64,000 bases of DNA, taken from Thermohalobaculum sp039180675. Lineage in GTDB: Bacteria > Pseudomonadota > Alphaproteobacteria > Rhodobacterales > Rhodobacteraceae. Below are positions 25,140 to 34,792 of the stretch, piece after piece (position 1 is the stretch's first letter; each line of letters starts with the position of its first letter). The translations under genes were made by a program, and so were the position numbers. Location of the stretch: positions 1-64,000 of the forward strand of contig JBCDDC010000002.1 of the NCBI GenBank assembly GCA_039180675.1, read 5' to 3'. The notes under the pieces are model-generated. The model searched no databases. It was not told where the DNA came from and saw nothing but the letters and a program-made list of their open reading frames with translations.

Positions 25140-25427
25140 CGTTCTTCCTTTCAGCATGTTTGATGCTGCGAAAGTACCGAGCCCGTGGGTGTGATTCTGT
25201 GAGAGGTGATACGCTCTACAAACTGCTCTAGGGCGAGATGGCCGCAATGCGTTTTTCCCCTTTACGCGCAACTGAGCGCATCTTTCCGGCCGCATACCAT
25301 GGCCGTTTCAGCTCTCTCGGGTCACGCTTAGGTGAGCCACCGGGCACAGCGTCGCGAGCCGTTCTGGCAACCGGGGGATCGTAACGCTATATCCCGGCAG
25401 AGACGCGCAGGAAGAAGGATTTTGGCA

Positions 25428-26012
25428 ATGAACAAGATACGACATGTTCTAGCTTTCCTCACCGCCGCTGCCCTGCTCGGCGGCGGCCCGGCCGCTGCGG
25501 AACCCTATCTTCTGGACAAGAGCCACGCGCAGGTGACCTTCTCCGTTGATCATCTGGGTTTCTCCAGCGTGCAGGGGACGTTCCGTGAGTTCGATGCCGA
25601 GATCAACTTCTCCCCCAATCGGGTGGAGGAGAGCGAGGTGCGCTTTGTCATCCAGGTCGACAGCGTCGATACGCAATGGCCCCAGCGGGACCAGCACCTG
25701 CTCAGCAAGGACTTTTTCGATGCGCAGCAGTTTCCCGAAATTGTGTTTGAATCCAGATCGATAACGCCGAACGGAGCCGATACGGCGGTCATCGTCGGCG
25801 ACCTGACCATGGCTGGCCAGACACGCGAGGTGAACCTGGACGCAAAGCTCAACCGGCTTGGCCCCTCCCCCTTTGATCCGGCGCGGACGATTGCGGGTTT
25901 CGTGGTGACCGGTGAGATAGACCGCACGCAGTTCGGTATGGATTTCGCGGCCCCTGCGATCGGCGTGACCGTGCCGTTTCGGGTCGATCTTGAAATCAGC
26001 CCGGCCGGATAG
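25428..26012 (+). CDS. YceI family periplasmic protein (first copy)
   Basis: 194 residues with a signal peptide (HVLAFLTAAALLGGGPAAA). The YceI lipocalin-like barrel follows: YLLDKSHAQVTFSVDHLGFSSVQGTF cut here to its start, then DSVDTQWPQRDQHLLSKDFFD and VGDLTMAGQTREV. YceI proteins bind isoprenoid lipids such as polyprenyl or quinone tails in the periplasm. An AAGGAT site supports the start. A second YceI gene and a cytochrome b561 gene follow within 10 bases each, an arrangement like E. coli yceI-yceJ. Confidence 0.92.
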   Translation: MNKIRHVLAFLTAAALLGGGPAAAEPYLLDKSHAQVTFSVDHLGFSSVQGTFREFDAEINFSPNRVEESEVRFVIQVDSVDTQWPQRDQHLLSKDFFDAQQFPEIVFESRSITPNGADTAVIVGDLTMAGQTREVNLDAKLNRLGPSPFDPARTIAGFVVTGEIDRTQFGMDFAAPAIGVTVPFRVDLEISPAG

Positions 26013-26018
26013 TCCGAG

Positions 26019-26573
26019 ATGCGCGCACTCCTGGCAGGCCTGATCATCGCCCTTGCGGCGCATCCCGCCGCTGCGACAAGCTGGACGGTCGACCGGGATC
26101 AGTCCCAGATCCTGTTCACGTATGAGCGGGCGGGTCAGCCGGATCAGGGGAAGTTCCATGAGTTCTCCGGCGAGGGCTTCATGGATCTCGCTGCGCTGGA
26201 GAACACCCGGCTCTGGCTCCGGATCGAAAGCGGGAGCATCGATCTCTACAACGGCGTGGCGAGCGCTTTTGCCACCTCGGCCGAGTGGTTCGACAGCAAG
26301 AACCACCCGCTCGTGGTTTTCGAGCTCACGAATATCGAGCAGTTGAGCGAGACGGAGTTCCTGTCGCGCGGCGACCTCACGATCCGGGGCAAGACCCAGC
26401 GGGTCGAGGTGCCTATCGAGCTGAAGTTCAAGGACGGCATGGCCTTTGCCAGCGGCGACATTAAACTCAACAGACGGGATTACCTGCTGGGCATCGGCCC
26501 GGCGGCGGCGTTTGTGACCATAGGCGATGTCGTCTCCGTCAACTTCGCGCTGACGGCCTTGCCGGTGGAGTAG
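26019..26573 (+). CDS. YceI family periplasmic protein (second copy)
   Basis: 184 residues with a signal peptide (LLAGLIIALAAHPAAA). It keeps the YceI fold (SWTVDRDQSQILFTYE, SAEWFDSKNHPLVVFE, GDLTIRGKTQRVEVP) but differs from the first copy in the first strand, where the usual H-D-G-F motif is replaced by ERAGQPDQGKF. It sits 6 bases after the first copy. Tandem divergence suggests different ligands, which is inference. Confidence 0.88.
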   Translation: MRALLAGLIIALAAHPAAATSWTVDRDQSQILFTYERAGQPDQGKFHEFSGEGFMDLAALENTRLWLRIESGSIDLYNGVASAFATSAEWFDSKNHPLVVFELTNIEQLSETEFLSRGDLTIRGKTQRVEVPIELKFKDGMAFASGDIKLNRRDYLLGIGPAAAFVTIGDVVSVNFALTALPVE

Positions 26574-26582
26574 GAGCCGATT

Positions 26583-27152
26583 GTGCCGATCATGAACCGC
26601 AAGGACAGCTGGGGCCTGATCGCCCGGCTGCTGCACTGGAGCAGCGGGGCAGTGATCCTCTACATGCTGTGGCTCGGCGTCTACATGACTGAATTCGTCA
26701 CCGACATCTATGCGCAGTTCGGCCTGTTCCAGACCCATAAAAGCTGGGGGTTCGTCGCCTTTGTTCTGGGCGCGCTGAGGCTTCTTTGGCGGGCTGTGAA
26801 CCCGACACCCGCCCTGCCTGATGGGATGAAAGGGTGGGAGATCACCGCCTCGCGCATAAGTCACATCTCGCTCTATGTGCTGATGATCGCGATGCCGATC
26901 TCGGGCTGGCTGATGTCGTCGGCCTCGCCGTTGCAGGATGCCTATGGGATCAAGAACATGGTCTTTGAGGTGTTCGAGTACCCCGACCCGTTCGTGCCGG
27001 GGAGTGAGACCCTGGAGACGGTCTTCAAGCTGATCCACAAAGGGTGCGCAATCGCCATTGCGCTGATCGTCGTGACCCATGTGGGCGCCGCGCTGAAGCA
27101 CCAGTTCGTGGCCAAGGACGGGCTTCTACGGCGGATGATCCTGGGGCGCTGA
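26583..27152 (+). CDS. Cytochrome b561 family protein
   Basis: 189 residues with four membrane helices. Haem-ligand histidines are likely in LLHWSSGAVIL, FQTHKSWGF, ISHISLYVLM and VVTHVGAALKHQF. The family moves electrons across the inner membrane, and in E. coli YceJ is encoded beside YceI. A TAGGAGCC site points to the GTG at 26583 rather than the ATG three codons on. It is the last gene of the three-gene run. Confidence 0.92.
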   Translation: MPIMNRKDSWGLIARLLHWSSGAVILYMLWLGVYMTEFVTDIYAQFGLFQTHKSWGFVAFVLGALRLLWRAVNPTPALPDGMKGWEITASRISHISLYVLMIAMPISGWLMSSASPLQDAYGIKNMVFEVFEYPDPFVPGSETLETVFKLIHKGCAIAIALIVVTHVGAALKHQFVAKDGLLRRMILGR

Positions 27153-27313
27153 GCGTCAGATTCCGCGCGACTTTTCCGGACAATTGTCGCAGTTTTCGGC
27201 TGGTTAACGGATCCGCGACAACGCCCGACAATTGGTCGGGGCTTTCAGACAAATCGCGATAAGTTTGGAACTGTGCATTTCGGCTCATTTTCCCGGCCGC
27301 TCATATCCGACCT

Positions 27314-27781
27314 TCAGGTGACGTCGAGAACCTGGGCTTCGGTGAGGTTTGCGAGATCGGCCGGAGTGATCGGGAAGACGCAGCGCGGCGTTCCCGCGGC
27401 GGCCCAGACCTGCGGATAGGCCATGAGGTCCTGATCCATCACGACCGTCATCGGGCTTGCGTGGCCGATGGGCGGGATGCCGCCGATGGCGAAGCCTGTC
27501 ACTCCGCGCACCCAATCGGCATCGGCGCGGGTGAGCCTAAGGTCGAGCTGGCGGCCAAGCCGCTTCTCATGCACCCGGTTGCTGCCGGAAGTGAGCACGA
27601 GCACCGGCGCGTCGCCCGCGCGGAAGATCAGGGATTTGACGATGGCGCCGGTCTCGCAGCCGCATTGGGCGGCGGCATCCTCGGCGGTGCGGGTCGAGCC
27701 TGGCATCTCGCGGACCTCGGCCGTGCAGCCTGCGTCGCGGAGCGCCTTTGCTACCCGCTCAGCGGCGGCAGGCAGGCTCAC
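27314..27781 (-). CDS. YbaK/EbsC family aminoacyl-tRNA deacylase
   Basis: 155 residues. Single YbaK/ProX domain: IVKSLIFRAGDAPVLVLTSG (catalytic Lys in the first strand), GGIPPIGH and VWAAAGTPRCVFPI. Members hydrolyse mis-charged Cys- or Ala-tRNA. The GTG start at 27781 overlaps the stop of the preceding thioredoxin-like gene (GTGA), so the two are translationally coupled; upstream in-frame sequence belongs to that gene. Confidence 0.9.
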   Translation of the reverse strand: MSLPAAAERVAKALRDAGCTAEVREMPGSTRTAEDAAAQCGCETGAIVKSLIFRAGDAPVLVLTSGSNRVHEKRLGRQLDLRLTRADADWVRGVTGFAIGGIPPIGHASPMTVVMDQDLMAYPQVWAAAGTPRCVFPITPADLANLTEAQVLDVT

Positions 27782-28362
27782 CCTTGCTGGCCCGCAAGCT
27801 CCCGGATGATGGCCTTGGCCTCGGCGCTGTCCCACTCGGCCTCGCCGAGAAGGCGGGCGACCTCGCGCCCGTCGCGCCCGATGATGATTGTCATCGGCAG
27901 GCCGAAGGCGCCGGCCTCGCGGGCAAGCTCGGATTTCTGATCGCGGTAGACGCCGAGGTGCTGGATCTCAACCTCGTCGAAGAACTTGTCGATCTTGGCG
28001 CGTGCGCCCCGGTCGGTCGAGACCGCCATGACGTGGATGTCTTCGCCGTTGAGCTCACCCGCGAGGCGGTCGATGGAGGGCATTTCGGCCCGGCAGGGGG
28101 CGCACCAGGTGGCCCAGAAATTCATCACGACGACCTTGCCGCGCAGATCGGCGACGGTCATCGGCTGGCCCTCGCCATCGGCGAAGACGGTCTGCATTTC
28201 GTTGAAAGGCTCCTCGTGGACCACGAGTTTCGCCATGTCGCCGACCTGCAGCGCCGACAGATCGGTCGCCGGGGCGGCGGTATCCTCGCTCTCTGGTATC
28301 GCCAGAATAACTGCGATAAAGACGGCAAGGATTGCGATGGGGGCGAGGATTTTGACGTTCAT
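27778..28362 (-). CDS. TlpA-type thiol-disulphide oxidoreductase
   Basis: 194 residues. One N-terminal membrane anchor (ILAPIAILAVFIAVILAI) and a periplasmic thioredoxin domain with the active site WATWCAPCRAEMP at about 83-95. The typical TlpA/ResE insert (GQPMTVADLRGKVVVMNFW) and cis-Pro loop (FGLPMTII) are there. It would reduce apocytochrome c or copper-site proteins. It is divergent from argH with only 36 bases between the starts. Confidence 0.92.
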   Translation of the reverse strand: MNVKILAPIAILAVFIAVILAIPESEDTAAPATDLSALQVGDMAKLVVHEEPFNEMQTVFADGEGQPMTVADLRGKVVVMNFWATWCAPCRAEMPSIDRLAGELNGEDIHVMAVSTDRGARAKIDKFFDEVEIQHLGVYRDQKSELAREAGAFGLPMTIIIGRDGREVARLLGEAEWDSAEAKAIIRELAGQQG

Positions 28363-28398
28363 TCCTCTCTCACTCCGCTCGATAAAGAGATCTCGGGA

Positions 28399-29826
28399 AT
28401 GAATAATAAGCCTCAGGCACCGGGCGCGCACCCCCCTGCGACCAAGGATGCGAACACGATGTGGGGAGGTCGGTTTCAATCCGGCCCCGATGCGGTGATG
28501 GAGGCGATCAACGCGTCGATCGGGTTCGATCAGCGGTTTTATGCCGAGGATATCGCGGGATCGCGCGCGCATGCGGCGATGCTGGCGAAGCAGGGTATTA
28601 TCTCGGAGGCGGATGCGGCGGCGATCGACCGGGGTCTGGAGCAGATCAAGGGTGAGATCGAGCGGGGCGAATTCGAGTTCTCGGCAGCCCTCGAAGACAT
28701 CCACATGAATGTCGAGGCGCGGCTCAAGGAGATCATCGGCGAGCCCGGCGGGCGGCTGCATACCGGGCGCTCGCGCAACGATCAGGTGGCGACGGATTGC
28801 AGGCTTTGGGTCCGCAGGACGATTGACGAGGCGGATGCGATGCTGGGCGCCCTGATCACGGCGCTGGTCGATCAGGCGGAGCGGGGGGCGGAGATGGTGA
28901 TGCCGGGCTTCACCCACCTGCAAGCCGCCCAGCCGGTGACCTGGGGCCACCACATGCTGGCCTATGCCGAGATGTTCGGGCGCGACCGGGGGCGGCTGGC
29001 GGATGCCCGCGCCCGGCTCAATCAGTGCCCGCTGGGGGCTGCCGCGCTGGCGGGGACCAGCTTTCCCATCGACCGGGAGATGACGGCGGCGGCGCTGGGG
29101 TTCGACGGGCCGACGCGGAATTCTATGGATTCGGTCTCCGACCGGGATTTCGTGATGGAGTTTCTCTCGGCCGCCGCGATCTGCGCGACGCATATGAGCC
29201 GGTTGGCCGAGGAGCTGGTGATCTGGTCCTCCGCCCAGTTCCGGTTTGTCGAGCTCAGTGACAAATTCACCACCGGCTCCTCGATCATGCCGCAGAAGAA
29301 GAACCCGGATGCGGCGGAGTTGATCCGCGCCAAGGTGGGGCGGATCATGGGGGCGAGCGTGGCGCTGACCATGACCATGAAGGGCCTGCCGCTGACGTTC
29401 TCGAAGGATATGCAGGAGGATAAGGAGCCCCTGTTCGATGCGGCTGACAGCCTGGCGCTGGCACTGGCGGCGATGGAGGGGATGGTCAGGGACATGGTGC
29501 CGAATGCCGAACGGCTGCGCGAGGCCGCCGGTGCGGGGTTCTCAACGGCCACGGATCTGGCCGACTGGCTGGTGCGGGTGCTGGGCATGCCGTTCCGCGA
29601 CGCCCATCACGTGACCGGACGGATCGTGAAGGAGGCCGAGGACCGGGGCGTGGATCTCGCCGATCTGCCGCTGGAGACCATGCAGGGCGTTGAACCGCGG
29701 ATCACGGAGGCCATCTTCGACGTCCTGAGCGTCGAGGCCTCGACCCGCAGCCGGACGAGCCTGGGCGGTACGGCGCCCGCAAGTGTCCGCGCCGAGGTGC
29801 AAAGGTGGCGAGAGGTGCTGTCATGA
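28399..29826 (+). CDS. argH: Argininosuccinate lyase
   Basis: 475 residues. Splits argininosuccinate into arginine and fumarate, the last step of arginine synthesis. Marks: MWGGRFQSGPDAVMEAIN, LHTGRSRNDQVATD, FTHLQAAQPVTWGHH and the signature GSSIMPQKKNPDAAE with the catalytic Ser. The stop overlaps the lptM start (ATGA). About 20 extra N-terminal residues precede the usual beginning, so a later start is possible. Confidence 0.96.
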   Translation: MNNKPQAPGAHPPATKDANTMWGGRFQSGPDAVMEAINASIGFDQRFYAEDIAGSRAHAAMLAKQGIISEADAAAIDRGLEQIKGEIERGEFEFSAALEDIHMNVEARLKEIIGEPGGRLHTGRSRNDQVATDCRLWVRRTIDEADAMLGALITALVDQAERGAEMVMPGFTHLQAAQPVTWGHHMLAYAEMFGRDRGRLADARARLNQCPLGAAALAGTSFPIDREMTAAALGFDGPTRNSMDSVSDRDFVMEFLSAAAICATHMSRLAEELVIWSSAQFRFVELSDKFTTGSSIMPQKKNPDAAELIRAKVGRIMGASVALTMTMKGLPLTFSKDMQEDKEPLFDAADSLALALAAMEGMVRDMVPNAERLREAAGAGFSTATDLADWLVRVLGMPFRDAHHVTGRIVKEAEDRGVDLADLPLETMQGVEPRITEAIFDVLSVEASTRSRTSLGGTAPASVRAEVQRWREVLS

Positions 29827-29942
29827 CCCGAATTCTTGTCATCCTCGCCGTTGCCGCGGCACTCACCGCCTGTGGCAAGAAGGGCGATCCGAAGCCGCCG
29901 CAACCGGCCAAAACCGAGACGGAGAAGACGGCGACCGAGTGA
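29823..29942 (+). CDS. lptM: LptM-like small lipoprotein
   Basis: 39 residues. A lipoprotein signal (LVILAVAAALTAC) is followed by CGKKGDPKPP, the conserved start of the LptM/YifL family, and a Lys/Glu-rich tail. LptM helps disulphide maturation of the LPS translocon LptD in enterobacteria. The gene overlaps argH by four bases and lies just before lysA, where yifL-type genes are often found. Confidence 0.88.
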   Translation: MTRILVILAVAAALTACGKKGDPKPPQPAKTETEKTATE

Positions 29943-29969
29943 TCGCGCCGGGCCGGAGACGAGCGAGAG

Positions 29970-31235
29970 ATGGATCATTTCACCTATAAGGATGGGCGTT
30001 TGCATGCCGAGGACGTCGCGATCGAGGAGATCGCGGCGGAGGTCGGCACGCCGTTCTACGTCTACTCTACCGCGACGCTGGAGCGGCATTACCGGGTGTT
30101 CGAGGAAGCGCTCGACGGGCTGCCGCACATGATTTGCTATGCGATGAAGGCGAACTCGAACCTCGCGGTGATCGCGACGCTGGCGCGGCTCGGTGCGGGG
30201 GCGGACATCGTCTCTGGCGGGGAGCTGGAGCGGGCACTCGCGGCAGGAGTGCCGACGGACAGGATCGTCTTCTCTGGCGTCGGCAAGACCGAGGCCGAGA
30301 TGCGCCGGGCGCTGGAGATCGGCATCCGCCAGTTCAACGTCGAAAGCGAGCCGGAGCTGGAGCGGCTGGACGCGGTCGCCCGAGCCATGGGCAAGACTGC
30401 GCCGATCACGGTGCGCATCAACCCGGATGTGGATGCGCGGACCCATGCCAAGATCGCGACCGGCAAGGCGGAGAACAAGTTCGGGGTCGGCCTGCACAGG
30501 GCACGCGAGATCTATGGCAAGGCGGCGGCGATGGAGGGGATCGAGATCGTTGGCGTGAATGTGCATATCGGCAGCCAGCTCACGCAGCTCGAGCCCTATC
30601 GCGATGCGTTCCTCAAGGTGGCGCAGCTGACCGAGGATCTGCGGGCGGATGGGCATGCCATCGGCAGGCTCGATATCGGCGGTGGGCTGGGGATCCCCTA
30701 TCAGCAGACCAACGAGGCGCCGCCGCTGCCCTTCGACTATGGCCAGGTGGTGCGGGAGACCGTGGGCCACCTGGGCTGTGAGATCGAGATCGAGCCGGGC
30801 CGCCTGATCGCGGGCAATGCGGGGCTTCTGGTCTCGAAGGTCATTTATCGCAAGGAGGAGGGGCGCAATTTTCTGGTGCTCGATGCGGCGATGAACGACC
30901 TGATCCGGCCCGCGATGTATGACGCCTGGCACGATGTGATCCCGGTGGTGGAGCCAGATCCCGACACGCCGGTCGGTCCGGTGGACATTGTCGGGCCGGT
31001 TTGCGAGAGCGGTGATACATTCGCGCAACAGCGGGAAATGGCGATGCAACAGGCGGGAGACCTCGTCGCCTTCCGCTCCGCCGGGGCTTATGGCGCGGTG
31101 ATGTCGTCAGAATACAACTCCCGCCCGCTGATCCCGGAAGTTCTTGTTAATCGGGACCAATTTGCTGTGATACGGAAAAGGCCCACATATGCAGAGATGC
31201 TGTCACGTGATAGCGTGCCTGACTGGTTGAGCTGA
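29970..31235 (+). CDS. lysA: Diaminopimelate decarboxylase
   Basis: 421 residues. PLP enzyme that makes lysine from meso-diaminopimelate. The PLP lysine is in ICYAMKANSN; other marks are VNVHIGSQLTQ, LDIGGGLGIPY, EPGRLIAGNAG and VGPVCESGDTFA. Length is usual. A GAGCGAGAG stretch lies before the ATG. With argH and lptM it forms a rightward operon that may continue into the TIGR02302 gene 35 bases on. Confidence 0.97.
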   Translation: MDHFTYKDGRLHAEDVAIEEIAAEVGTPFYVYSTATLERHYRVFEEALDGLPHMICYAMKANSNLAVIATLARLGAGADIVSGGELERALAAGVPTDRIVFSGVGKTEAEMRRALEIGIRQFNVESEPELERLDAVARAMGKTAPITVRINPDVDARTHAKIATGKAENKFGVGLHRAREIYGKAAAMEGIEIVGVNVHIGSQLTQLEPYRDAFLKVAQLTEDLRADGHAIGRLDIGGGLGIPYQQTNEAPPLPFDYGQVVRETVGHLGCEIEIEPGRLIAGNAGLLVSKVIYRKEEGRNFLVLDAAMNDLIRPAMYDAWHDVIPVVEPDPDTPVGPVDIVGPVCESGDTFAQQREMAMQQAGDLVAFRSAGAYGAVMSSEYNSRPLIPEVLVNRDQFAVIRKRPTYAEMLSRDSVPDWLS

Positions 31236-31270
31236 GGCGCGGGAATCGGTCGCGCAGGAAACGGAGTCGG

Positions 31271-33838
31271 ATGGCGCAGTTTTCCTTCAGGGGCAAAATT
31301 CGGGGCTATGGGCGCAGGTTGCGCCGCCAGATCCGGCTGAGCACGCTGGCGATCTGGGCAGAGCGGGTGGCGGTGTGTTTCTGGCCGCTCTTCACAGTGG
31401 TGACGCTTTTCCTGACCACGGCGCTTCTTGGCTGGTTCGAGATGGGTGGGCCGGTTGTGCACCGGGTTCTGCTTACGCTGTTTGGCCTCGCCGCCCTGGC
31501 GGCCATTGGCTGGGGCGTCTGGAGTTTCCGCAAGCCGGAGCGGTCCGAGGCGCTGAAGCGGCTGGACCAGGATGTGCCCGAGCGCCCGCTGGCGACCATG
31601 TCGGATTCGCTGGGCGTCGGGCGCGGGACGCTCGCCTCCGAGGTCATCTGGCTCGCGCATCAGCGCAGGGCAGAGCAGGCGGCGATGGCGCTGAAGGCCA
31701 AGGCGCCCAACCTGCGGCTTTCCTCGAACGACCGCTGGGCGCTGAGGCTGTTCGCGCCGACGCTGTTCCTGGCGGCGCTGCTCGGCAGCGATATCGACCT
31801 GCGCCGGGCCGTGGTTCTGGCCTCGCAGCCCGAGCCGTTGACACCCTCGGTGCCCGAGATCGTGCGCAACCCGGTGGTCGAGGCCTGGGCCGTGCCGCCG
31901 AGCTACACCGGCATCGAGACCGTCTATCTGACGGCGCGGACTGGCGGTGAGCCGGTGGTGCTGCCGGAAGGAACCGAGATCACGATCAGGGTCACGGATC
32001 TGGACACCCTGCCGGTGCTGGATGCGCCGGGGCTCGCCGGTGTGGGCGGGTTCGCGCCGCTGGGCGGCGGGCTGGCCGAGGCGGTGACGCTGCTCAGTGG
32101 CTCTGGCCCGGTCCGGGTCATGGATGGCGAGACCGAGATGGCCGCCTGGCCGATCGAGGTGATCCCCGACACGGCGCCCGAGATCAAATTCGCCGGACGT
32201 CCCGGCACGACCGCGACCCGCGCGCTCCAGATCGATTTCGAGGCGCGCGACGATTACGGGATCGTGTCGGCCTGGGGCGAGATCCAGCCGGTCGAGGAGG
32301 ACCGCGGCAAGGGGCTGGAGCTGGAGCCGATCGAGATTGCCCTGCCCCTGCCGATCACCCGCGATCTGCGTGAAGTGACCGAAAGCACGATCGAGGATCT
32401 GACGGAGCATCCCTGGGCGGGCGCGGAGGTTGAGATCGTGCTCTATGCCGAGGATGGCGCAGGGCAGATCGGCCAGACCGAGCCGCTGAAGATGCGGCTG
32501 CCGTCGCGCCGCTTCAACGACCCGCTGGCCGCGAGCCTGGTGGAGCAGCGCCGGGATCTGGCACTGGATTTCGACAAGGGGCTGCGTGTGCTGGACGTGA
32601 TCCAGGCGGTGACGCGGCGCCCGCAGGTGATCTTCGGCGACCGGCACGGGCCTTATCTGGGCACCCGGCTGGTGATCCGCCGGCTCGCCAACGCGGTGGT
32701 GCAGGAGCAGGTGCCGGAAGCGGCGCCGGAGCTGGTGGATCTGCTCTGGGACATCGCGCTGTCGCTCGAGGACGGAAACCTCTCGGACGCGCTGGAGCGG
32801 CTGAGGGCCGCGGAGCAGCGCCTGCGCGATGCGCTGGAGAACGGCACGGACGAGGAAGTGCGCCAGGCGATGGAGGAATTCCGCCAGGCGATGAATGAGT
32901 ACATCCAGGAGCTCGCGCGTCAGATGGAGCAGAACCCGCAGGCCCAGCAACAGCAGGGCCAGCAGCAGGGTCAGCAGCTGAGCCAGCGCGACCTGGAGGA
33001 GATGCTCAACCAGATGCAGCAGCAGGCGGAATCGGGCCTGCGCGATCAGGCGCGCAACATGCTGAGCGAGCTGAGCCGGATGCTGGAGAACCTGCAGGCC
33101 GGGCGGCAGCAGCAACAGGGCAGCCCGGGCCAGCAGGCGATGCAGGAATTGCAGGAGATGATCCAGCGCCAGCGTGACCTGGCGGACCGCACGTTCGATG
33201 AGCTGCGCCAGCAGCGCCGCCAGCAGGGCAACCAGGGTCAGGGTCAGCGCAACGAGAGCGGCGACCCCTCGCAGCAGGGCCAGCGCCCGGGTGAGGGCGG
33301 CCGTGGTCAGGGTGAGAATTTCGGTCAGGGCAATGAGCCCGGCGGTCAGGGCCAGCAGGGCCTCGCCGGGGACCAGGAGGCCCTGCGCCAGGCGCTTGAG
33401 GAGCTGCGCCGCCAGCTTCCGGGCGGAGAGGGCGCGAGCCGGGCACTGGGCGAGGCCGGAGAGGCGATGGGCGATGCCCGCGACTCCCTGCAGGAGGGCC
33501 AGAACTCACAGGCTGTGCAGGATCAGATGGAAGCGCTCGACCGGCTGAGCGAGGGCGCGCAGGCGCTGGCCGAGCAGATCCAGAACGGCCAGGGCGATGT
33601 CGGCGCCCAGGGTCAGGGCAATCGCGATGGCGATGATCAGGAACTGGGCGAGACCGACCCGTTCGACCGTTCGATGGGCTCGAACGGCGCGGATCGCGGC
33701 AGCAATGTCAAAGTGCCCAATCAGGCGCAGCTCGACCGGGCGCGTGAGATCCTGAAACAGCTTCGGGAACGCTCAGCCGAGCCGCACAGGCCCGAACTGG
33801 AGCTCGATTACTTCGACCGGCTGCTCGACAAGTTCTGA
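31271..33838 (+). CDS. TIGR02302 (DUF4175) family membrane protein
   Basis: 855 residues, the usual length of this alphaproteobacterial family. Three hydrophobic helices occur near the N-terminus (about 36-58, 64-80 and 160-172), then a periplasmic part with beta-rich regions (PSYTGIETVYL, DDYGIVSAWGEI). The third quarter (about 535-700) is extremely rich in Gln, Gly and Arg with many QQ and GQ steps and is likely extended or coiled. The C-terminus is conserved and charged (LDRAREILKQLRERSAEPHRP). Function unknown. Confidence 0.88.
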   Translation: MAQFSFRGKIRGYGRRLRRQIRLSTLAIWAERVAVCFWPLFTVVTLFLTTALLGWFEMGGPVVHRVLLTLFGLAALAAIGWGVWSFRKPERSEALKRLDQDVPERPLATMSDSLGVGRGTLASEVIWLAHQRRAEQAAMALKAKAPNLRLSSNDRWALRLFAPTLFLAALLGSDIDLRRAVVLASQPEPLTPSVPEIVRNPVVEAWAVPPSYTGIETVYLTARTGGEPVVLPEGTEITIRVTDLDTLPVLDAPGLAGVGGFAPLGGGLAEAVTLLSGSGPVRVMDGETEMAAWPIEVIPDTAPEIKFAGRPGTTATRALQIDFEARDDYGIVSAWGEIQPVEEDRGKGLELEPIEIALPLPITRDLREVTESTIEDLTEHPWAGAEVEIVLYAEDGAGQIGQTEPLKMRLPSRRFNDPLAASLVEQRRDLALDFDKGLRVLDVIQAVTRRPQVIFGDRHGPYLGTRLVIRRLANAVVQEQVPEAAPELVDLLWDIALSLEDGNLSDALERLRAAEQRLRDALENGTDEEVRQAMEEFRQAMNEYIQELARQMEQNPQAQQQQGQQQGQQLSQRDLEEMLNQMQQQAESGLRDQARNMLSELSRMLENLQAGRQQQQGSPGQQAMQELQEMIQRQRDLADRTFDELRQQRRQQGNQGQGQRNESGDPSQQGQRPGEGGRGQGENFGQGNEPGGQGQQGLAGDQEALRQALEELRRQLPGGEGASRALGEAGEAMGDARDSLQEGQNSQAVQDQMEALDRLSEGAQALAEQIQNGQGDVGAQGQGNRDGDDQELGETDPFDRSMGSNGADRGSNVKVPNQAQLDRAREILKQLRERSAEPHRPELELDYFDRLLDKF

Positions 33839-33847
33839 GGCACGGCG

Positions 33848-34792
33848 CTAGCCCTGAGAGTCCTCTTCCTTGGGAAGCACCGGTTCGATCCGCTCCATGA
33901 AGACCTCGACGATGCCGTAGGCGCTGGCGCGGGCCTCGTCGACCTTGGCGATGTAGTTGTTCAGAACCGGCTCCGCTTCGGGCACCTGCGCGCTGATCTG
34001 TGGCGCGAGCAGGTAGAGTGATGAGAGCACCGAGACCAGGATCAGGACCAGCAGGAAACCGGTGGCGAAGGCGCCGCTGCTGCGCTTGTCCGAGGCGGTT
34101 TTCTTGGCTGCGCGGCGGTTGTGCTTCTTGAGCATCTTGCGCCGGCTCTTCTCGGTCACTTTGGCGGTTCCGACCTTCTGATCGACCGAGCGCTGGGCGA
34201 TCCGCTCACGCAAATCGTCGGTCTCCGCCTGCGCCTTCGGCGTTGGCATCGGCGGCGGTGGCGGCGGTGTGGTCAGGCTCTCGCTCTCGGCGGCCTGGTT
34301 CACGCGGTTGGCGAGCGACTTGATGAACGAGCGTCCCTCGGGCGCTTTCTCCTCGCCTTGGGCCGGGGGGAATGGCACGCCTGCGGCCGCATCCGGCGAG
34401 GCGCCGGTGGCCGGTGCGGGCGGCTCGCCCGATGGCGGGTCCTGCTGGACCTCGTCAACGATCTGGCGGATTTCGGCGAGCTGGCGGGCGCGATCCTCGC
34501 GCAATTGCTCCTCGTTAGCCATGGCCTGGGGGGGCGGTGCTGCTGGCGCCTCAGGCGCGGCAGGACCCTCCGAGACGGCTGGGGCTTCTTCGGATGCCAC
34601 AGGCGGCTCTGCCACTTGTGGTTCCACCGGTTCAGGCGCCGCTTCGCTGGGCGCCGCCTCCTCGGCCTGGGGCGGCATGGCACGCCACTCGAAACCGCAT
34701 TTCGCACAAGAAACCTTACGCCCCTTCGTGCCGAGCGCGCTGTCCGGCACGTTGTAACTGGCATCGCACTTAGGGCATGTGATCTGGACCAC
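33848..34792 (-). CDS. Zinc-ribbon (MJ0042-type) membrane protein
   Basis: 314 residues from a GTG at 34792. The start is set by a GGGAGAAGGCGAC site and by the zinc ribbon beginning right after it (ITCPKCDASYNVPD...VSCAKCGFEWRA). A long Pro/Ala/Glu-rich linker follows (about 45-140), then a basic region and one membrane helix at about 235-262, with an outer C-terminal tail. MJ0042 proteins with this layout (often with DUF3426) are common beside ftsEX in Rhodobacterales. It is divergent from ftsE. Confidence 0.85.
   Translation of the reverse strand: MVQITCPKCDASYNVPDSALGTKGRKVSCAKCGFEWRAMPPQAEEAAPSEAAPEPVEPQVAEPPVASEEAPAVSEGPAAPEAPAAPPPQAMANEEQLREDRARQLAEIRQIVDEVQQDPPSGEPPAPATGASPDAAAGVPFPPAQGEEKAPEGRSFIKSLANRVNQAAESESLTTPPPPPPMPTPKAQAETDDLRERIAQRSVDQKVGTAKVTEKSRRKMLKKHNRRAAKKTASDKRSSGAFATGFLLVLILVSVLSSLYLLAPQISAQVPEAEPVLNNYIAKVDEARASAYGIVEVFMERIEPVLPKEEDSQG

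Noticed and set aside
25449..27101. 550-codon open frame opposite the YceI and cytochrome b561 genes
   Set aside because: It spans three well-supported genes on the other strand and shows no protein family; a shadow of high-GC coding DNA.
27224..27240. CCCGAC/GTCGGG hairpin after the cytochrome b561 gene as a terminator
   Set aside because: Only 6 bp with a 5-base loop and no proper T tract; too weak to call.
31088..33115. 675-codon open frame opposite lysA and the TIGR02302 gene
   Set aside because: Composition follows the Gln/Gly-rich codons of the sense strand; no motif and no start site.
33000..33380. Tandem repeats in the Gln/Gly-rich region as a CRISPR-like or microsatellite array
   Set aside because: The repetition is codon-level bias within a coding frame, irregular in length, with no spacers.
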